Shown one piece after another: positions 10,590 to 19,865 of a stretch of 26,643 nucleotides of DNA (positions within the stretch are counted from its first letter, which is position 1; every line of letters begins with the position of its first letter). The stretch comes from Schoenoplectus triqueter (lineage: Eukaryota > Streptophyta > Magnoliopsida > Poales > Cyperaceae), in assembly GCA_964058805.1 (NCBI GenBank), contig CAXKVV010001500.1, forward strand, positions 1 to 26,643, written 5' to 3'. The notes under the pieces are model-generated. The model was not told where the DNA came from and searched no databases. It saw only the letters and a list, made by a program, of their open reading frames with translations. Position numbers and translations under genes: made by a program.

Positions 10590-11360
10590 GTGATTTTCAC
10601 ACAGTTACGATCACAAAAAATCCCGTACCTATCATCCTATTTTTCCTCGTTAATTTCCAAAATCCTTGACTTTTCCCTCTGTGTTCACGTCTTATCTCCT
10701 GTCTGTGTCTCACTGAACGATATCTCCACACCATCGAAGACTCATTCTTCTCCTCTTTTCTCTAATGCTAAACCTCCGCACAAAAATCTCCCCGAGACTC
10801 ACTTGATCGTGCTCCCTTCTCTGGCCAGACCGAGGTCTATGAACACCTCTGCCACCCTTCTAATCACGAGCCACACGCGACCACCCCTCTTTCTTGTCAG
10901 CGCACACCTTTCACCCCCAGCACCGAGGTCAGCACCTTCTTGTTCACTGCTCACTTGATCCGAACAACTCACCATCGCCAAAGTCGAGTCGCGCCACAGC
11001 ACCTTACCCTAGCTCTATCCACCGCACCCCATCAACGCCAAGGTCGTGTCACTGTAGCATGGTCCTTTGCTCATCTCCCTTTATGTTGCCTTCCCTCTGA
11101 TAGACAAGCTTAGCACAACACCCGACCGACCCTCCTCTGTTCTTGCTGTCCGCCCCACTGTCCTGAGCTAAATCTGGTAAATTATTCACTTTTTTGTCCT
11201 CTGTTGGCCTTGTGGGCCATCTGTGCGTCGGCTGAGTGCCTTGTTGTTCTTGCTTTACTGGTCTGGCTTGTGCCGGCCTTGTTTTTTTTGTTGCTTGGTT
11301 TTGATCTGAGCGGTGCATGGTGCGCTGTAACTTATCCTTTGAGTTAGCAAACACCCTCTT
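10590..11360. other. GC-rich island of unknown nature
   Basis: Base composition changes sharply from AT-rich flanks to C-rich sequence, with many CACC, CTCC and GCC runs on the plus strand. Short open frames exist on both strands (plus 10590..10958; minus 10799..11002 and 11049..11354), but their translations are low-complexity, Ser/Pro/Thr-rich or charged, and match no family I recognise. It could be an untranslated region, an internal piece of a retrotransposon, or a captured gene fragment inside a transposon. No function is assigned. Confidence 0.4.
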
Positions 11361-11940
11361 TAATTAATATGGTCTAATATGCTCTGTTTCCTAATTTGTA
11401 CTATACAGTGCAACTGGTTCAATTAAGAACTTCATTTTATCACACGCAACCTGTTTGGAATTAATTAAATCAATCTAAACAGTTAGAAATTTGGAATTAT
11501 CTTTATGAATTGTATTAAAGGTTATACTTAGCAAGCCGTGCACTTTCCTGGAATTGGCTTATTTTCTTAGCAATTCTCTCCTCAACCAGAAATTTGCAAC
11601 TCACAAAGTAACCATCAGAGGAAATAATTATATTTCATGTTTGTCCCAATTAAATTAACTGAACAGATACAATGCGATATCGCAGACTGCGTATGATACC
11701 AAAAACATTAAAACACCAACACGTTTTAATAAATAAAAACGTTTAATTTAAATTAAGTTTAATTAAAATTAATTACTTTTTCTTTCATTTTGTTCTTATT
11801 TGAATTCTAGCTTATATTATATATTTTCTAGTTAATGAAAATAATGTTAAAATATAAAATGAGATATAATTAAAGAATATGATATAAATAATTAAGGGTT
11901 ATAAAATAATAAATAAAGTATAATAATAATTTATAATATA
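11361..11940. other. Intergenic DNA, no gene seen
   Basis: Composition falls back to AT-rich after the GC-rich island. No reading frame or element is recognised. Confidence 0.5.
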
Positions 11941-11948
11941 AAATATAT

Positions 11949-12170
11949 ATTAATCAATTTCTCTATTTTAATAATTTAATAACATTAATTAATATATATA
12001 AATATCTATTAATCAATTTCTCTATTTTATAATGAAATAATATTAATAAATATATAAATGTATATATATATATATATATATATTAATCAATTTCTCTATT
12101 TTTAATAAGAATAGTATTAATTATATAATATTATATATTAATCAATTTCCTTATTTCTAGATAATGGAAT
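11949..12170. repeat. AT-rich minisatellite built on ATTAATCAATTTCTCTATTT
   Basis: The 20-bp core recurs four times, at about 11949, 12008, 12083 and 12137 (the last with CCTTATTT instead of CTCTATTT). The copies are separated by 40 to 55 bp of variable TA-rich sequence that includes a (TA)n tract at about 12059..12084. The period is about 55-75 bp. Confidence 0.8.
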
Positions 12171-12289
12171 TTTCTAATTTTAATTAAAATAATTAAGTGA
12201 TAATGTTAAGATAACTTAATAAATCTAAATAAAATTTTTATTAATTATATTTATCTAAATAGATATAAGTTAATTATAAACTTTAAATA

Positions 12290-13109
12290 ATAACGCTCCC
12301 GTTTCTGCGTCCGGAGTACCATGACCAAACCAGACCCAATATGAATAGGACACTCGCCAATTTAATTTATTTTGACTTTATAGGTTCTCGAAAATATCCT
12401 GACGACCGAAAATCAAGTACACTCAGGATGAGACGGTTGATGAGATCGTGATGCGCCACCGGAAACTTAGCAATTTGACGTTACCGATCTAATCAAACTA
12501 TTCTCAGGTACGGTTTTCTGGGATTCATCTTCTTTCTTCAGAATTAGGAACTCAAACCGAAAATAAAATATTTTTAAAATAAAATCTGAATTGCGGTGTT
12601 TTTGTCCAAATTAACTAGAGACTAAATCTGACATGTCATTTGCATCCGGTAAATTGACCAGCATATTTGAGACATACCCACATTTACATGTCATAACATG
12701 TCATACTGCACGTAGACAGGATAGGAGTAGGATCTCGGGAAATAGTCCCGAGATAGGAACAGATAGATTTAAATAATTTAAGTTATAGATTATAATTAGT
12801 AGATTAATATTATTAATATCATTAGTTATTAATTAAGTTTAGACAATTAATCATGCAAAATGCATGGGAAGTGCTGAGAGGCGGGCCGGGTGATCTCAGT
12901 CTGAGGTTGCCTTGTATAACCAGACCAACGGGTTATATTCCTTTGGTCTGTATATACACTGCGCACCTTCGCTTGTCGGTTATCCACCGACCCCGTCATT
13001 TGGCGGGTTCGGCCGTGCCAGAGTGTTTTTCTTTTTGATCAATATTATATTTTTAATTTTCTTAATATGATTAAGATTTTTAATCCAAATTTGAGCGATT
13101 AGGATACCA
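12290..13109. other. Mixed-composition flank of the putative LTR, no intact gene
   Basis: The sequence is GC-richer than its surroundings and has no convincing frame. It contains an 8-bp-arm hairpin, TCTCGGGA-aatag-TCCCGAGA (12733..12753), and a plus-strand ORF at 12853..13038 without family resemblance. If the neighbouring LTR call is right, the part just left of 13110 should be internal retrotransposon sequence (leader/gag region, minus strand), but no gag or pol motif is readable. Confidence 0.4.
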
Positions 13110-13177
13110 TGTCTTTCAGTGTTTAGTGTGGGCGTCCATATCCGAGTCTGGATTCTACCCTATTTTGTTATTTTCTC

Positions 13178-13450
13178 GGGATGCGGTCCTCTGACCCTTA
13201 GTGGTACAGTGTGGGCTCCCATTTGTATCATCTATCATTTTGTCATTTCTCGGGATGCGGTCCTCTGGCCCCTGGTTGGTACAGTGTAGGCTCCCCTTTG
13301 GGATGCGGTCCTCTGGCCCCAGGTTGGTACAGTGTAGGCTCCCATCTGTATTATACTTCATTTTATCATTATTTTCGGGATGCGGTCCTCTGACCCTTAG
13401 TTGGTACAGTGTAGGCTCCCATTTGTATTAGTTTCCGATTTGTTATTTCC
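13178..13450 (+). repeat. Four-copy ~75-bp tandem repeat (GGGATGCGGTCCTCTG unit)
   Basis: Units start at 13178, 13252, 13300 and 13377. Each runs GGGATGCGGTCCTCTG(A/G)CCC through GGTACAGTGTAGGCTCCC to a T/A-rich tail, except the second, which lacks the tail and is 48 bp rather than about 75 bp. They lie within the putative LTR and explain the repetitive overlapping ORFs in this stretch. Confidence 0.93.
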
Positions 13451-13646
13451 TAGGTAGTTATCTCATTTTGACGATATGGCAATTGAAGACATATTTATCC
13501 GTTTGTTTATATTTTGTAAGGTGAATTACCAGATTCAGCAGACCAGAGTACGTGCTTATAGCCGTTCACTCTCCTAGGGCGTTATCGCCTCGGGAGCCCG
13601 AATTGTCGTTTGTGCGGTGTTGTCGCTACACAAACATAAAGTCCTA

Positions 13647-13723
13647 AGTTAGTAAGTTGGGCCCTGGTAGTGCCCGCTTAGGCAAGGCCCGAGTTAGTAA
13701 GTTGGGCCCTGGTAGTGCCCGCT
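13647..13723 (+). repeat. Two-copy 45-bp-period tandem repeat
   Basis: A 32-bp segment, AGTTAGTAAGTTGGGCCCTG followed by GTAGTGCCCGCT, occurs at 13647..13678 and again at 13692..13723. It is a perfect local duplication inside the putative LTR. Confidence 0.93.
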
Positions 13724-14423
13724 CGGGATGAGTCTGGTAAATTTACAAACTAGGTATTTATTACGGGTGTTTGACTCTCGTAGCTTATACTTTATATTAT
13801 ATTATTATTTCCACAAAATTTTCTATTTCGGATTTTCTTTACCATATCATATCATATCATATAGGTCAATGTGCATAATAATATTATTATATTCACTTAT
13901 CAATATTACTTTCGCTGTTCAAACATCAGTATCGGTTTTTGGGTCCAGTCTAGGAAAAAAGATTAAATCTTAAGGCTGGATCTAAATCCGTACTGAGTAA
14001 TTTATAAAATTACTCACGTTTCCACGGTGGTTGTGGGATCCAGGTATTTTCAGGTTCGGGAGTTTTGGCTAGAGTGAGGGCTAGGGACAGTCCTGTGTGG
14101 TGACAGAGATGCTTCGCCGCTTCCGCATGTGAGCTGGGTAGTCAGTTAGGATCCATCGGGTTTCGAGTTTTATTTCTTTCTTTTGGGTTTTTCTTTGAGA
14201 GATTTTGCTGCCCATTCCGATGGAGCTAGCCCCGCCGATGTCGGCGTTGTATTTCTCTTTGTTCATTCTGGACTGTATGGTAATGTATATTATATTATTA
14301 TTGTTTTGTTTATTCTGTGATTTTCTTATTTTATTCATTTAGCCTTTCGTACGTACGTCTCGTCGTGCGTACGTGGCGGGATTAAGCACCCCTAATCCGA
14401 TTCATTATTTCTGGGGTGTGACA

Positions 14424-15190
14424 TATAATCCAAAATAAATAGGTTTTTGAAAAGAAATAAAATCAAATACTCATAGTAACAGAAGTTCTAATATTTCTCC
14501 CTTTTGAAAGGAAGTTAGGAAAGAAATGAATATATTTTTAGTTAGTATAAATAAAAAATTAGGCAATGAAAAAATATTTTATTTTGTCAAGATAGATGGC
14601 TTTTAGAACGCTTTATTAAAATCTAGTATAACTCATTTATTTATTTTTTTGGAGAACTATTACTCGAACTTTAAGAACTCAATTAAATGAGTTATACATC
14701 AAACTTAGTACAGTTAGAATAAGTAATAATGATGATGATGAATTGATATGGAGATGGAACACACATCAAAATTGTGTATCCACTCATAGACAATTTCCCC
14801 TTCTTTTTGTCATTGCAACAAATTTTATTTGTATATTTCTTTTCGAATAGGACGTTAGAGTATTTGTTATATTGTTTTTTCTGAGAGACACTAAGAAGTT
14901 TTATTATATAATGGTTGTCAAATTGTACATATTGAATGTAATTGTGTGAAATTTCTTAGTTGAAAAGCGCGCGCGGTGAGAGTATTTGGGTAGTGTACAG
15001 TGCTTCCAATATTTACCCTCATTTCCTTCATATACGTGGGTCCCTTTGCACTGTAATTTTTTAGAGAATTTATTTTTCAGTTATAGTGGGTAATTAGTAG
15101 GGATAATATTGAACACATTTTATATTTTTCTAAAAGTATTTATAACTATATATACATGCTACCACCAACTCGTAGTAATTAAGAAAACCA
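14424..15190. other. Intergenic DNA, nothing recognised
   Basis: AT-rich sequence without a protein-like frame. A short GCGCGCGG patch occurs near 14968. No repeats or RNA genes are recognised. Confidence 0.5.
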
Positions 15191-15197
15191 AATTATA

Positions 15198-15455
15198 AAC
15201 GGTTTATTAAGAAAACCGTTAGTAGGGAAGGTCAGTGACATTTTGGTAATATTTGATAATATTTTGCTAATGGTTATTCAAAAAAATCGTTACTGAAATC
15301 TGTGTTCTTTTCTGATTTTTTTTTGCGGTAGAACTTTTAATAACGGTTTTCTAGAAAAACCGTTACTAAATGTTACCAATTAATAATGATTATTATATAA
15401 AAACCATTACTGATAGTTTTAATAATGGTTTTTTAATATAAACCGTTATAAAATC
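15198..15455. mobile_element. CACTA-like subterminal palindrome cluster (transposon fragment)
   Basis: Five imperfect palindromes of the form TAACGGTTTT...AAAACCGTTA occur at about 15198..15222, 15270..15296, 15341..15365, 15385..15412 and 15420..15450. The third, with arms TAACGGTTTT / AAAACCGTTA around a 5-nt centre, is perfect. Arrays of ACGGTT/AACCGT hairpins are characteristic of the subterminal regions of plant CACTA elements. True ends and target-site duplication were not found, so it may be a fragment. Confidence 0.5.
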
Positions 15456-15705
15456 TTTTTTTAAATTGTCGCCCTAGCGTTGGATTTCCTAAAAACTTAT
15501 ATTTTCTGTCTCGGTACCTCTTCGAGCTTGATCTTATCTCTGCCTTCTGCCCTCTGCCTTTGCTATTTGTTGTTGCTCTTCTAGCTTGCTGATAAACTGT
15601 GCTTTCTCCTTACTTATCATCTTTGCTCTGCCCCTTTAAGTTTCTTGTTGTTGCTCTCTTCTTCATCTTCCTCAACAATTTCAGGTATATCTCTCACTTT
15701 AATTT
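15456..15705. other. Pyrimidine-rich non-coding stretch
   Basis: Rich in CT and TTG on the plus strand, ending CAACAATTTCAGGTATATCT. The 24-bp segment 15684..15707 has an exact inverted match at 7698..7721. No gene is supported. Confidence 0.5.
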
Positions 15706-15706
15706 A

Positions 15707-15763
<57 letters not shown>
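15706..15763. repeat. Compound microsatellite (CT)n(AT)n
   Basis: About 12 CT units are followed directly by about 16 AT units. Confidence 0.97.
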
Positions 15764-15767
<4 letters not shown>

Positions 15768-16223
15768 GCTTGAGTCTGACTATGATGCTTTACAAAGCAC
15801 AGAGGTGTTGTGTGCTTTGCACTCTATTTTTAATTTCAAGTCAGAAATAATCAATCTGAATCGCTCAATCTAATCTTCATATAAAAATCTATTAGTAAAC
15901 TAAATTTTACATAATGAAATTGTGTTCGTGTCGTTAATGTTTTCGTTCAGTATTAAATTCTAAAGTATGAGGTATTCATCTTTCCTACATAAGATATGTA
16001 TGTGTGTGATTTCTACCAAACGTTATCCGTAAAAGGTGGCTATAAAGGTAGCTCTTCGGTATACATAACTTATGCGGAGGAAGAGATGGTTTGCCAAAAG
16101 TATTATTGTCCCTCGTATTTCTATACGAGTTATAACATCACTGGGCCCTTGATAGAGTAAGATTATCTGCTATCAGTATAATTACAAGAGTAATTATATT
16201 TGATAATTTACTCAGGATCAAGA
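15764..16223. other. Intergenic DNA, no gene seen
   Basis: No open frame with protein character and no recognised element between the compound microsatellite and the perfect hairpin at 16224. Confidence 0.5.
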
Positions 16224-16271
16224 AAATATTAAGTTTGCAAGGATGACACATACCTTGCAAACTTAATATTT
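16224..16271. repeat. Perfect 19-bp hairpin with 10-nt loop
   Basis: AAATATTAAGTTTGCAAGG (16224..16242) is followed by the loop ATGACACATA and its exact reverse complement (16253..16271). It is intergenic and may be a small foldback element or the remains of one. Confidence 0.93.
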
Positions 16272-16274
16272 GGA

Positions 16275-16350
16275 CGCGATTACATACGTTCGATCAATTA
16301 AAAATAGATATTATCCGTCTAATTGAGGAATAAAATGGGTATAATTAAAA
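16275..16350. repeat. Dispersed repeat, second copy at 1503..1570
   Basis: Both places share TTCGATCAATTAAAAATA, then ATATTATCC, TAATTGAG and ATAAAATG(A/G)GTATAAT in the same order and strand. Overall similarity is roughly 80-85% over about 70 bp. The family is unknown. Confidence 0.7.
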
Positions 16351-16390
16351 ATACCATGATAAAAAATGGACCCTCCAATTCTTAGCTACT

Positions 16391-16435
<45 letters not shown>

Positions 16436-16443
16436 AGTTAGCC

Positions 16444-16833
16444 TATGGTGCTACGCGTAGTATGAATGGTCTGTGTGTGACTGACCGTTTCTCTGTCTTT
16501 AAAGTACAAATGATCAATCTGATAGGTCATAATGTTTTGCATATGAAAACTCTCATTGCAGACTAAATTTTATATATATTTTTAAAAAATTTCATATATA
16601 TTTTTAAGATGGTTAGAAAATCACTTGTTTTAATTATTACGAGCTATTCAAAATGAGTGATTTTCTAGTCATCTTAAAAAATAGTAAAAATATTCTGAAA
16701 AATATATAAAATTTGATCCCCAACTAGATTTTCATATGCAAAATATTTTTACCAGTCCAATCGATCATTTGAACTTTGAAGATGGAGAAATGGTCCGTAA
16801 CAACGAACCATTTATGCTACGCGTAGCACCATA
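16444..16833. mobile_element. 390-bp foldback MITE with ~180-bp inverted arms
   Basis: The ends are TATGGTGCTACGCGTAGTAT on the left and the matching inverted TGCTACGCGTAGCACCATA on the right. Inverted similarity continues inward through CATTTATACT/AGTATGAATG-like, GATCATTTGAACTTTGAAGA and TTTTCATATGCAAAA segments to TTAGAAAATCACT / AGTGATTTTCTAG near the centre, with about 25-35 bp between arms. It sits inside a (TA)n tract, consistent with a TA-type target. The family is unclear, since the ends are not those of Stowaway. Each end contains the palindrome CTACGCGTAG. Confidence 0.85.
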
Positions 16834-16859
16834 ATATATATATATATATATATATATAC

Positions 16860-17283
16860 AGAGGCTACATTGAATGGGAACAATTGACCCCCATTTCTTT
16901 TCTAAATTTATTTGATTTACTTTGATTTTGCTTATAATTTAGACAAAATTGTTATGGGTATCAAAATTTGACCTCCATTCTTTTGGTAATTTTTTTATAA
17001 AGTTGACCCCCATAGTTTTTTAGAGAAAAAAATAACTATAATATCATGTGTATAATCTAAATTTTTTAAAAAAAAATATGAACTAACTATTTATGAAAAT
17101 AAAAACAATAATACTAATTTTTTTTATGTTAAAATCTTGTGCGATATAAAAAAATTTATATTTTTATAGTTTCGTAATTACTTGTTATGCATTTTTTTTT
17201 AAAGTGGCTTATATTTATATGCTGATTATTTTATTATTATTTTAACCAGTACAAAACATTACTTTTGACTCTTGCATTAGATA
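16860..17283. other. AT-rich intergenic DNA with three TTGACCCCCAT-like repeats
   Basis: AATTGACCCCCATTTCTTTT, AATTTGACCTCCATTCTTTT and AGTTGACCCCCATAGTTTTT occur within about 150 bp (around 16880, 16965 and 16999). Their origin is not recognised. From about 17250 the SDR-B/SDR-C shared upstream flank begins. Confidence 0.55.
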
Positions 17284-17299
17284 GGCAAGCAGTGACGCA
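17284..17299 (+). promoter_or_regulatory. Upstream GGCAAGCAGTGACGCA element of SDR-B
   Basis: A single copy of the 16-bp motif that occurs three times upstream of SDR-C and, slightly altered, in SDR relic 1. It contains TGACG, the core recognised by TGA-class bZIP factors (as-1-type half site). Here it lies 1.16 kb before the start codon, whereas in SDR-C the nearest copy is 263 bp upstream, because an insertion separates it from the core promoter. Confidence 0.5.
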
Positions 17300-17664
17300 T
17301 ATGGATGGAAATATATCCGTTGTCATTTTTCTCTTCTATGGCCGCGATGGCAACGATTTTTTTTAAGTCTATTATGAGTGTGCCTCACTCAAATAATTAC
17401 TCCTAATTTAGTCGTATAAATTTCATCCAACGTTCGAAAAGTCTAATAATGATGACAGCGTTTTTTATGAATATACATCCACATATGGTGTCAGACATCA
17501 AATTTTCTTTCTACAAAAACAAAATTGAACACGGGTTTGGTTCCCACGCGACGGTCGTACATATTTAATGTCCCTTTCCCAAGTGGTACTAGGGAGAGGA
17601 AAAAAATATAGTTTCTCAGAAAATATTTAATCTCTTTCCCCAATTCCCACTGCTACAAAACCGG

Positions 17665-18159
17665 CGCTGCAACAAAAAAATCTATTTAGCAATAATTATT
17701 AATCAAATTTAATAACGGTTATTGAACCGTTATTAAAAAAATGTTAGAAATAATTAAGTAACCATTATCAAATTTTACTTACTTTTACGTTCAGAATTAT
17801 TTTTTTAAATTAACCATTAACAACGGTTATGTGACAGAATCATTGCTAAAGCTTTTTTTTTTACAAATTTAATTTTCTATACAGATGACAAAATAACTAA
17901 GAACAGTAAATGATATAATATATGATAAAGAATAAACATTGTGACATACATCATATTATTCATTCAATAAATAATATATAAAAATATAATTATTATCCAA
18001 TGAAAAAAATATATACTAAATAATACATCTTTCTTACTCCTATATAATTTCTAAAAAAAATAAAAAAAGACAGTAAAAACATAACTAAAAACTTTAAATA
18101 AACTTTAAATGTATTTTTTAGTTAAAGTGGTGTTATCTAAAGTTATTTTTGTTATAGTG
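17665..18159. mobile_element. CACTA-like non-autonomous element in the SDR-B promoter
   Basis: The left end reads CGCTGCAACAAAAAAA and the right end, on the minus strand, CACTATAACAAAAAT. The two ends are imperfect inverted repeats of the CACTA style. Inside lies the hairpin AATAACGGTT-attg-AACCGTTATT (17711..17734) and further ACGGTT motifs, as in the cluster at 15198..15455. Aligning the upstream flanks of SDR-B and SDR-C shows that sequence between about 17655 and 18305 is extra in SDR-B. A clean 3-bp target duplication was not seen, so the exact ends are uncertain. Confidence 0.55.
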
Positions 18160-18344
18160 CGTCTACTTCTATTATTAATTATTCTTCAAATAAGGTTCAG
18201 TTTATAAACAATAGCGGTCCATATTATGCTATCAAAATAAGTTCGTTCTAATCTAAATTATAAATAAAAATTTTCTGATATAAGTGAGACATACTTTCTA
18301 TAAAAAATGAAACTAGTCAACAGGACAAAATAAAAACCATCATC

Positions 18345-18350
18345 TATAAA
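18345..18350 (+). promoter_or_regulatory. Probable TATA box of SDR-B
   Basis: TATAAA in CATCTATAAATTTCATGG, 96 nt before the start codon. The aligned site upstream of SDR-C reads CTACAAAT, so the two genes may use different core promoters. Confidence 0.45.
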
Positions 18351-18440
18351 TTTCATGGTAGATGGGTACCCGTATCATATCCAAAGCTTTATATCTGGGA
18401 ACAAAAAGTTTCGTAGTTCTTCATTCCTTAACGAACATAA

Positions 18441-19865
18441 ATGGAAGCAAACAAGAGGTGCGCAATTATTATTTATGTTCTACATGTATCTTCTCCGAAT
18501 AAATACCAGCAAGCAGGTGATAATCATATTATATTGGATTCATTTCAGGATTGCTATTGTAACAGGAGGGAACAAAGGTATAGGACTGGAGATATGCAGA
18601 CAGTTGGCCTCTAATGGGGTTTTTGTCATACTAACTGCAAGAGATGAGAAGAGAGGCAAGGATGCAGTAGAGAAGCTTACCAGAGATTATGGTCTGACAA
18701 ACATAATGTTTCATCAGCTGGATGTCACAGATCCTTTAAGCATTGCATCTTTAGCTGGTTTCGTCCAAAACCAATTTGGAAAATTAGATATTCTGGTAAA
18801 TTCAGGGAATGCTTAATAGAATATTCATTATAATAATAAGGCATTAACAAAGGTTAGTAATGATTGTGAGCAATAACAATAGAACATAGGATAATATTTT
18901 ATAGTGTCCTTATGATAAGAAGTTGATTTTCATATTTCCTTCTAAATATATGACCGTACAATTAAACTAAACATCATAACAATTTTTAATTTATTTTCAG
19001 ATAAACAATGCAGGTGTACGCGGTTATGAATCGAGATCCCCAGCCACATTAGCGGTACACTATATGTTCTTGATCTTTCAAGTTTACAAAAAAAAAAATC
19101 ATTTTATCGATTACCAATATCCCTGTTGAAATGGTTTTCTTGCTTCAATGATTGGCTTGAAAAAATTTAGGAAGGAGATTTGAATGGTCTTCTTGCTTCA
19201 ATGGTTGAGACTTTTGAGAAGGGTAAAGAATGCATAGACATCAATTACTACGGAACCAAGAGAATGTGTGAGACGTTCATCTCTCTGCTTCAGCTATCTC
19301 AGTCTCCCAGAATTGCTAATGTCTCATCAACTTATGGGCGTCTAAACGTAAGATTGGAAAAAAATAATCATACTAAACTTAATTTTTCTTAAAATTACAA
19401 CATCCGTGAAGAAATTTGCTCTTTACAGAGTGTACCGACAACAATCTCAGAAAATAGTTAAGAAAAATAATTCATTCTTTTCAGTTTATCCCTGGAGAGA
19501 GTATCAGAAAAGAGTTGGGAAACGTAAATGAACTAACAGAATCTAGATTGGATGAACTGTTAAATACCTTTCTGGTTGATTTCAAGGAAGGAAGGTTGAA
19601 AGAGAATGGCTGGCCGAATTCTGCCTCAGCCTACACGATGTCAAAAGCTATGGTCTCTGTTTACACAAGGTTAATTGCTAAAGGTTACCCAGAAATCATT
19701 GCAAATTGTGTTTGTCCAAGTTATGTGAAGACCGACATAAACTACAATACAGGGGTGCTATCGGTCGAGGAAGGTGCGAAAGGCCCGGTAATGTTGGCGC
19801 TGCTTCCTGATGGTAGCCCTTCAGGACAATTCTATTATCAAACTGAACCCTCTTCATTTGAATAA
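18441..19865 (+). CDS. SDR-B: short-chain dehydrogenase/reductase, salutaridine reductase / neomenthol dehydrogenase-like (5 exons)
   Basis: Exons are 18441..18457, 18549..18795, 19001..19054, 19171..19347 and 19485..19865. All introns are GT-AG and the product is 291 aa. It begins MEANKR, then [12 protein letters not shown] (cofactor loop, residues 11-18), the NADP-type LTARDEKRG, and NNAG at 90-93. Catalytic residues are Asn131 (INYYG), Ser159 (NVSSTYG), Tyr215 and Lys219 (YTMSK), with the plant lid segment between Ser and Tyr. An oddity is CPSYVKTD (Ser244), where this family nearly always has Pro-Gly; SDR relic 1 still has CPGYVKTD. The expected role is NADPH-dependent ketone reduction in specialised metabolism, substrate unknown. 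Intron 3 contains a short copy of the start of exon 4. The upstream long frame from 18355 is leader plus intron in another frame and was not used. AATAAA overlaps the stop codon. Confidence 0.9.

Larger units (their letters stand above)
13110..14423 (-). mobile_element. Probable LTR of a minus-strand (gypsy-type?) retrotransposon
   Basis: Read on the minus strand this block begins TGTCACACCCC, a start common among plant LTR retrotransposons, and ends ...CTGAAAGACA. It is therefore TG...CA bounded, about 1.3 kb. The bases that follow its minus-strand end are TGGTATC, the first seven of the usual initiator-Met tRNA primer-binding site, although the next bases do not match. The block contrasts in composition with its flanks and contains two families of internal tandem repeats. 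Neither a partner LTR nor a target-site duplication was found, so it may be a solo or truncated LTR. Confidence 0.5.

Noticed and set aside
10590..11354. Four overlapping ORFs on both strands in the GC-rich island
   Set aside because: They are low-complexity translations without recognisable domains, on both strands of the same DNA. GC-rich sequence makes chance frames likely.
13155..13431. Repeat-encoded ORFs and a CRISPR-like look
   Set aside because: The repeats are adjacent ~75-bp tandem units of varying length without unique spacers, in a plant genome. The ORFs are shadows of the repeat.
15599..15850. 83-aa ORF with hydrophobic Ile/Tyr/Ser runs
   Set aside because: The runs are the translated (CT)n(AT)n microsatellite. 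There is no coding evidence.
18355..18440. Long upstream in-frame extension of SDR-B exon 2
   Set aside because: This frame runs through the leader and intron 1 in a frame different from the ATG at 18441. The homologous exon 1/intron 1 structure in SDR-C supports splicing.
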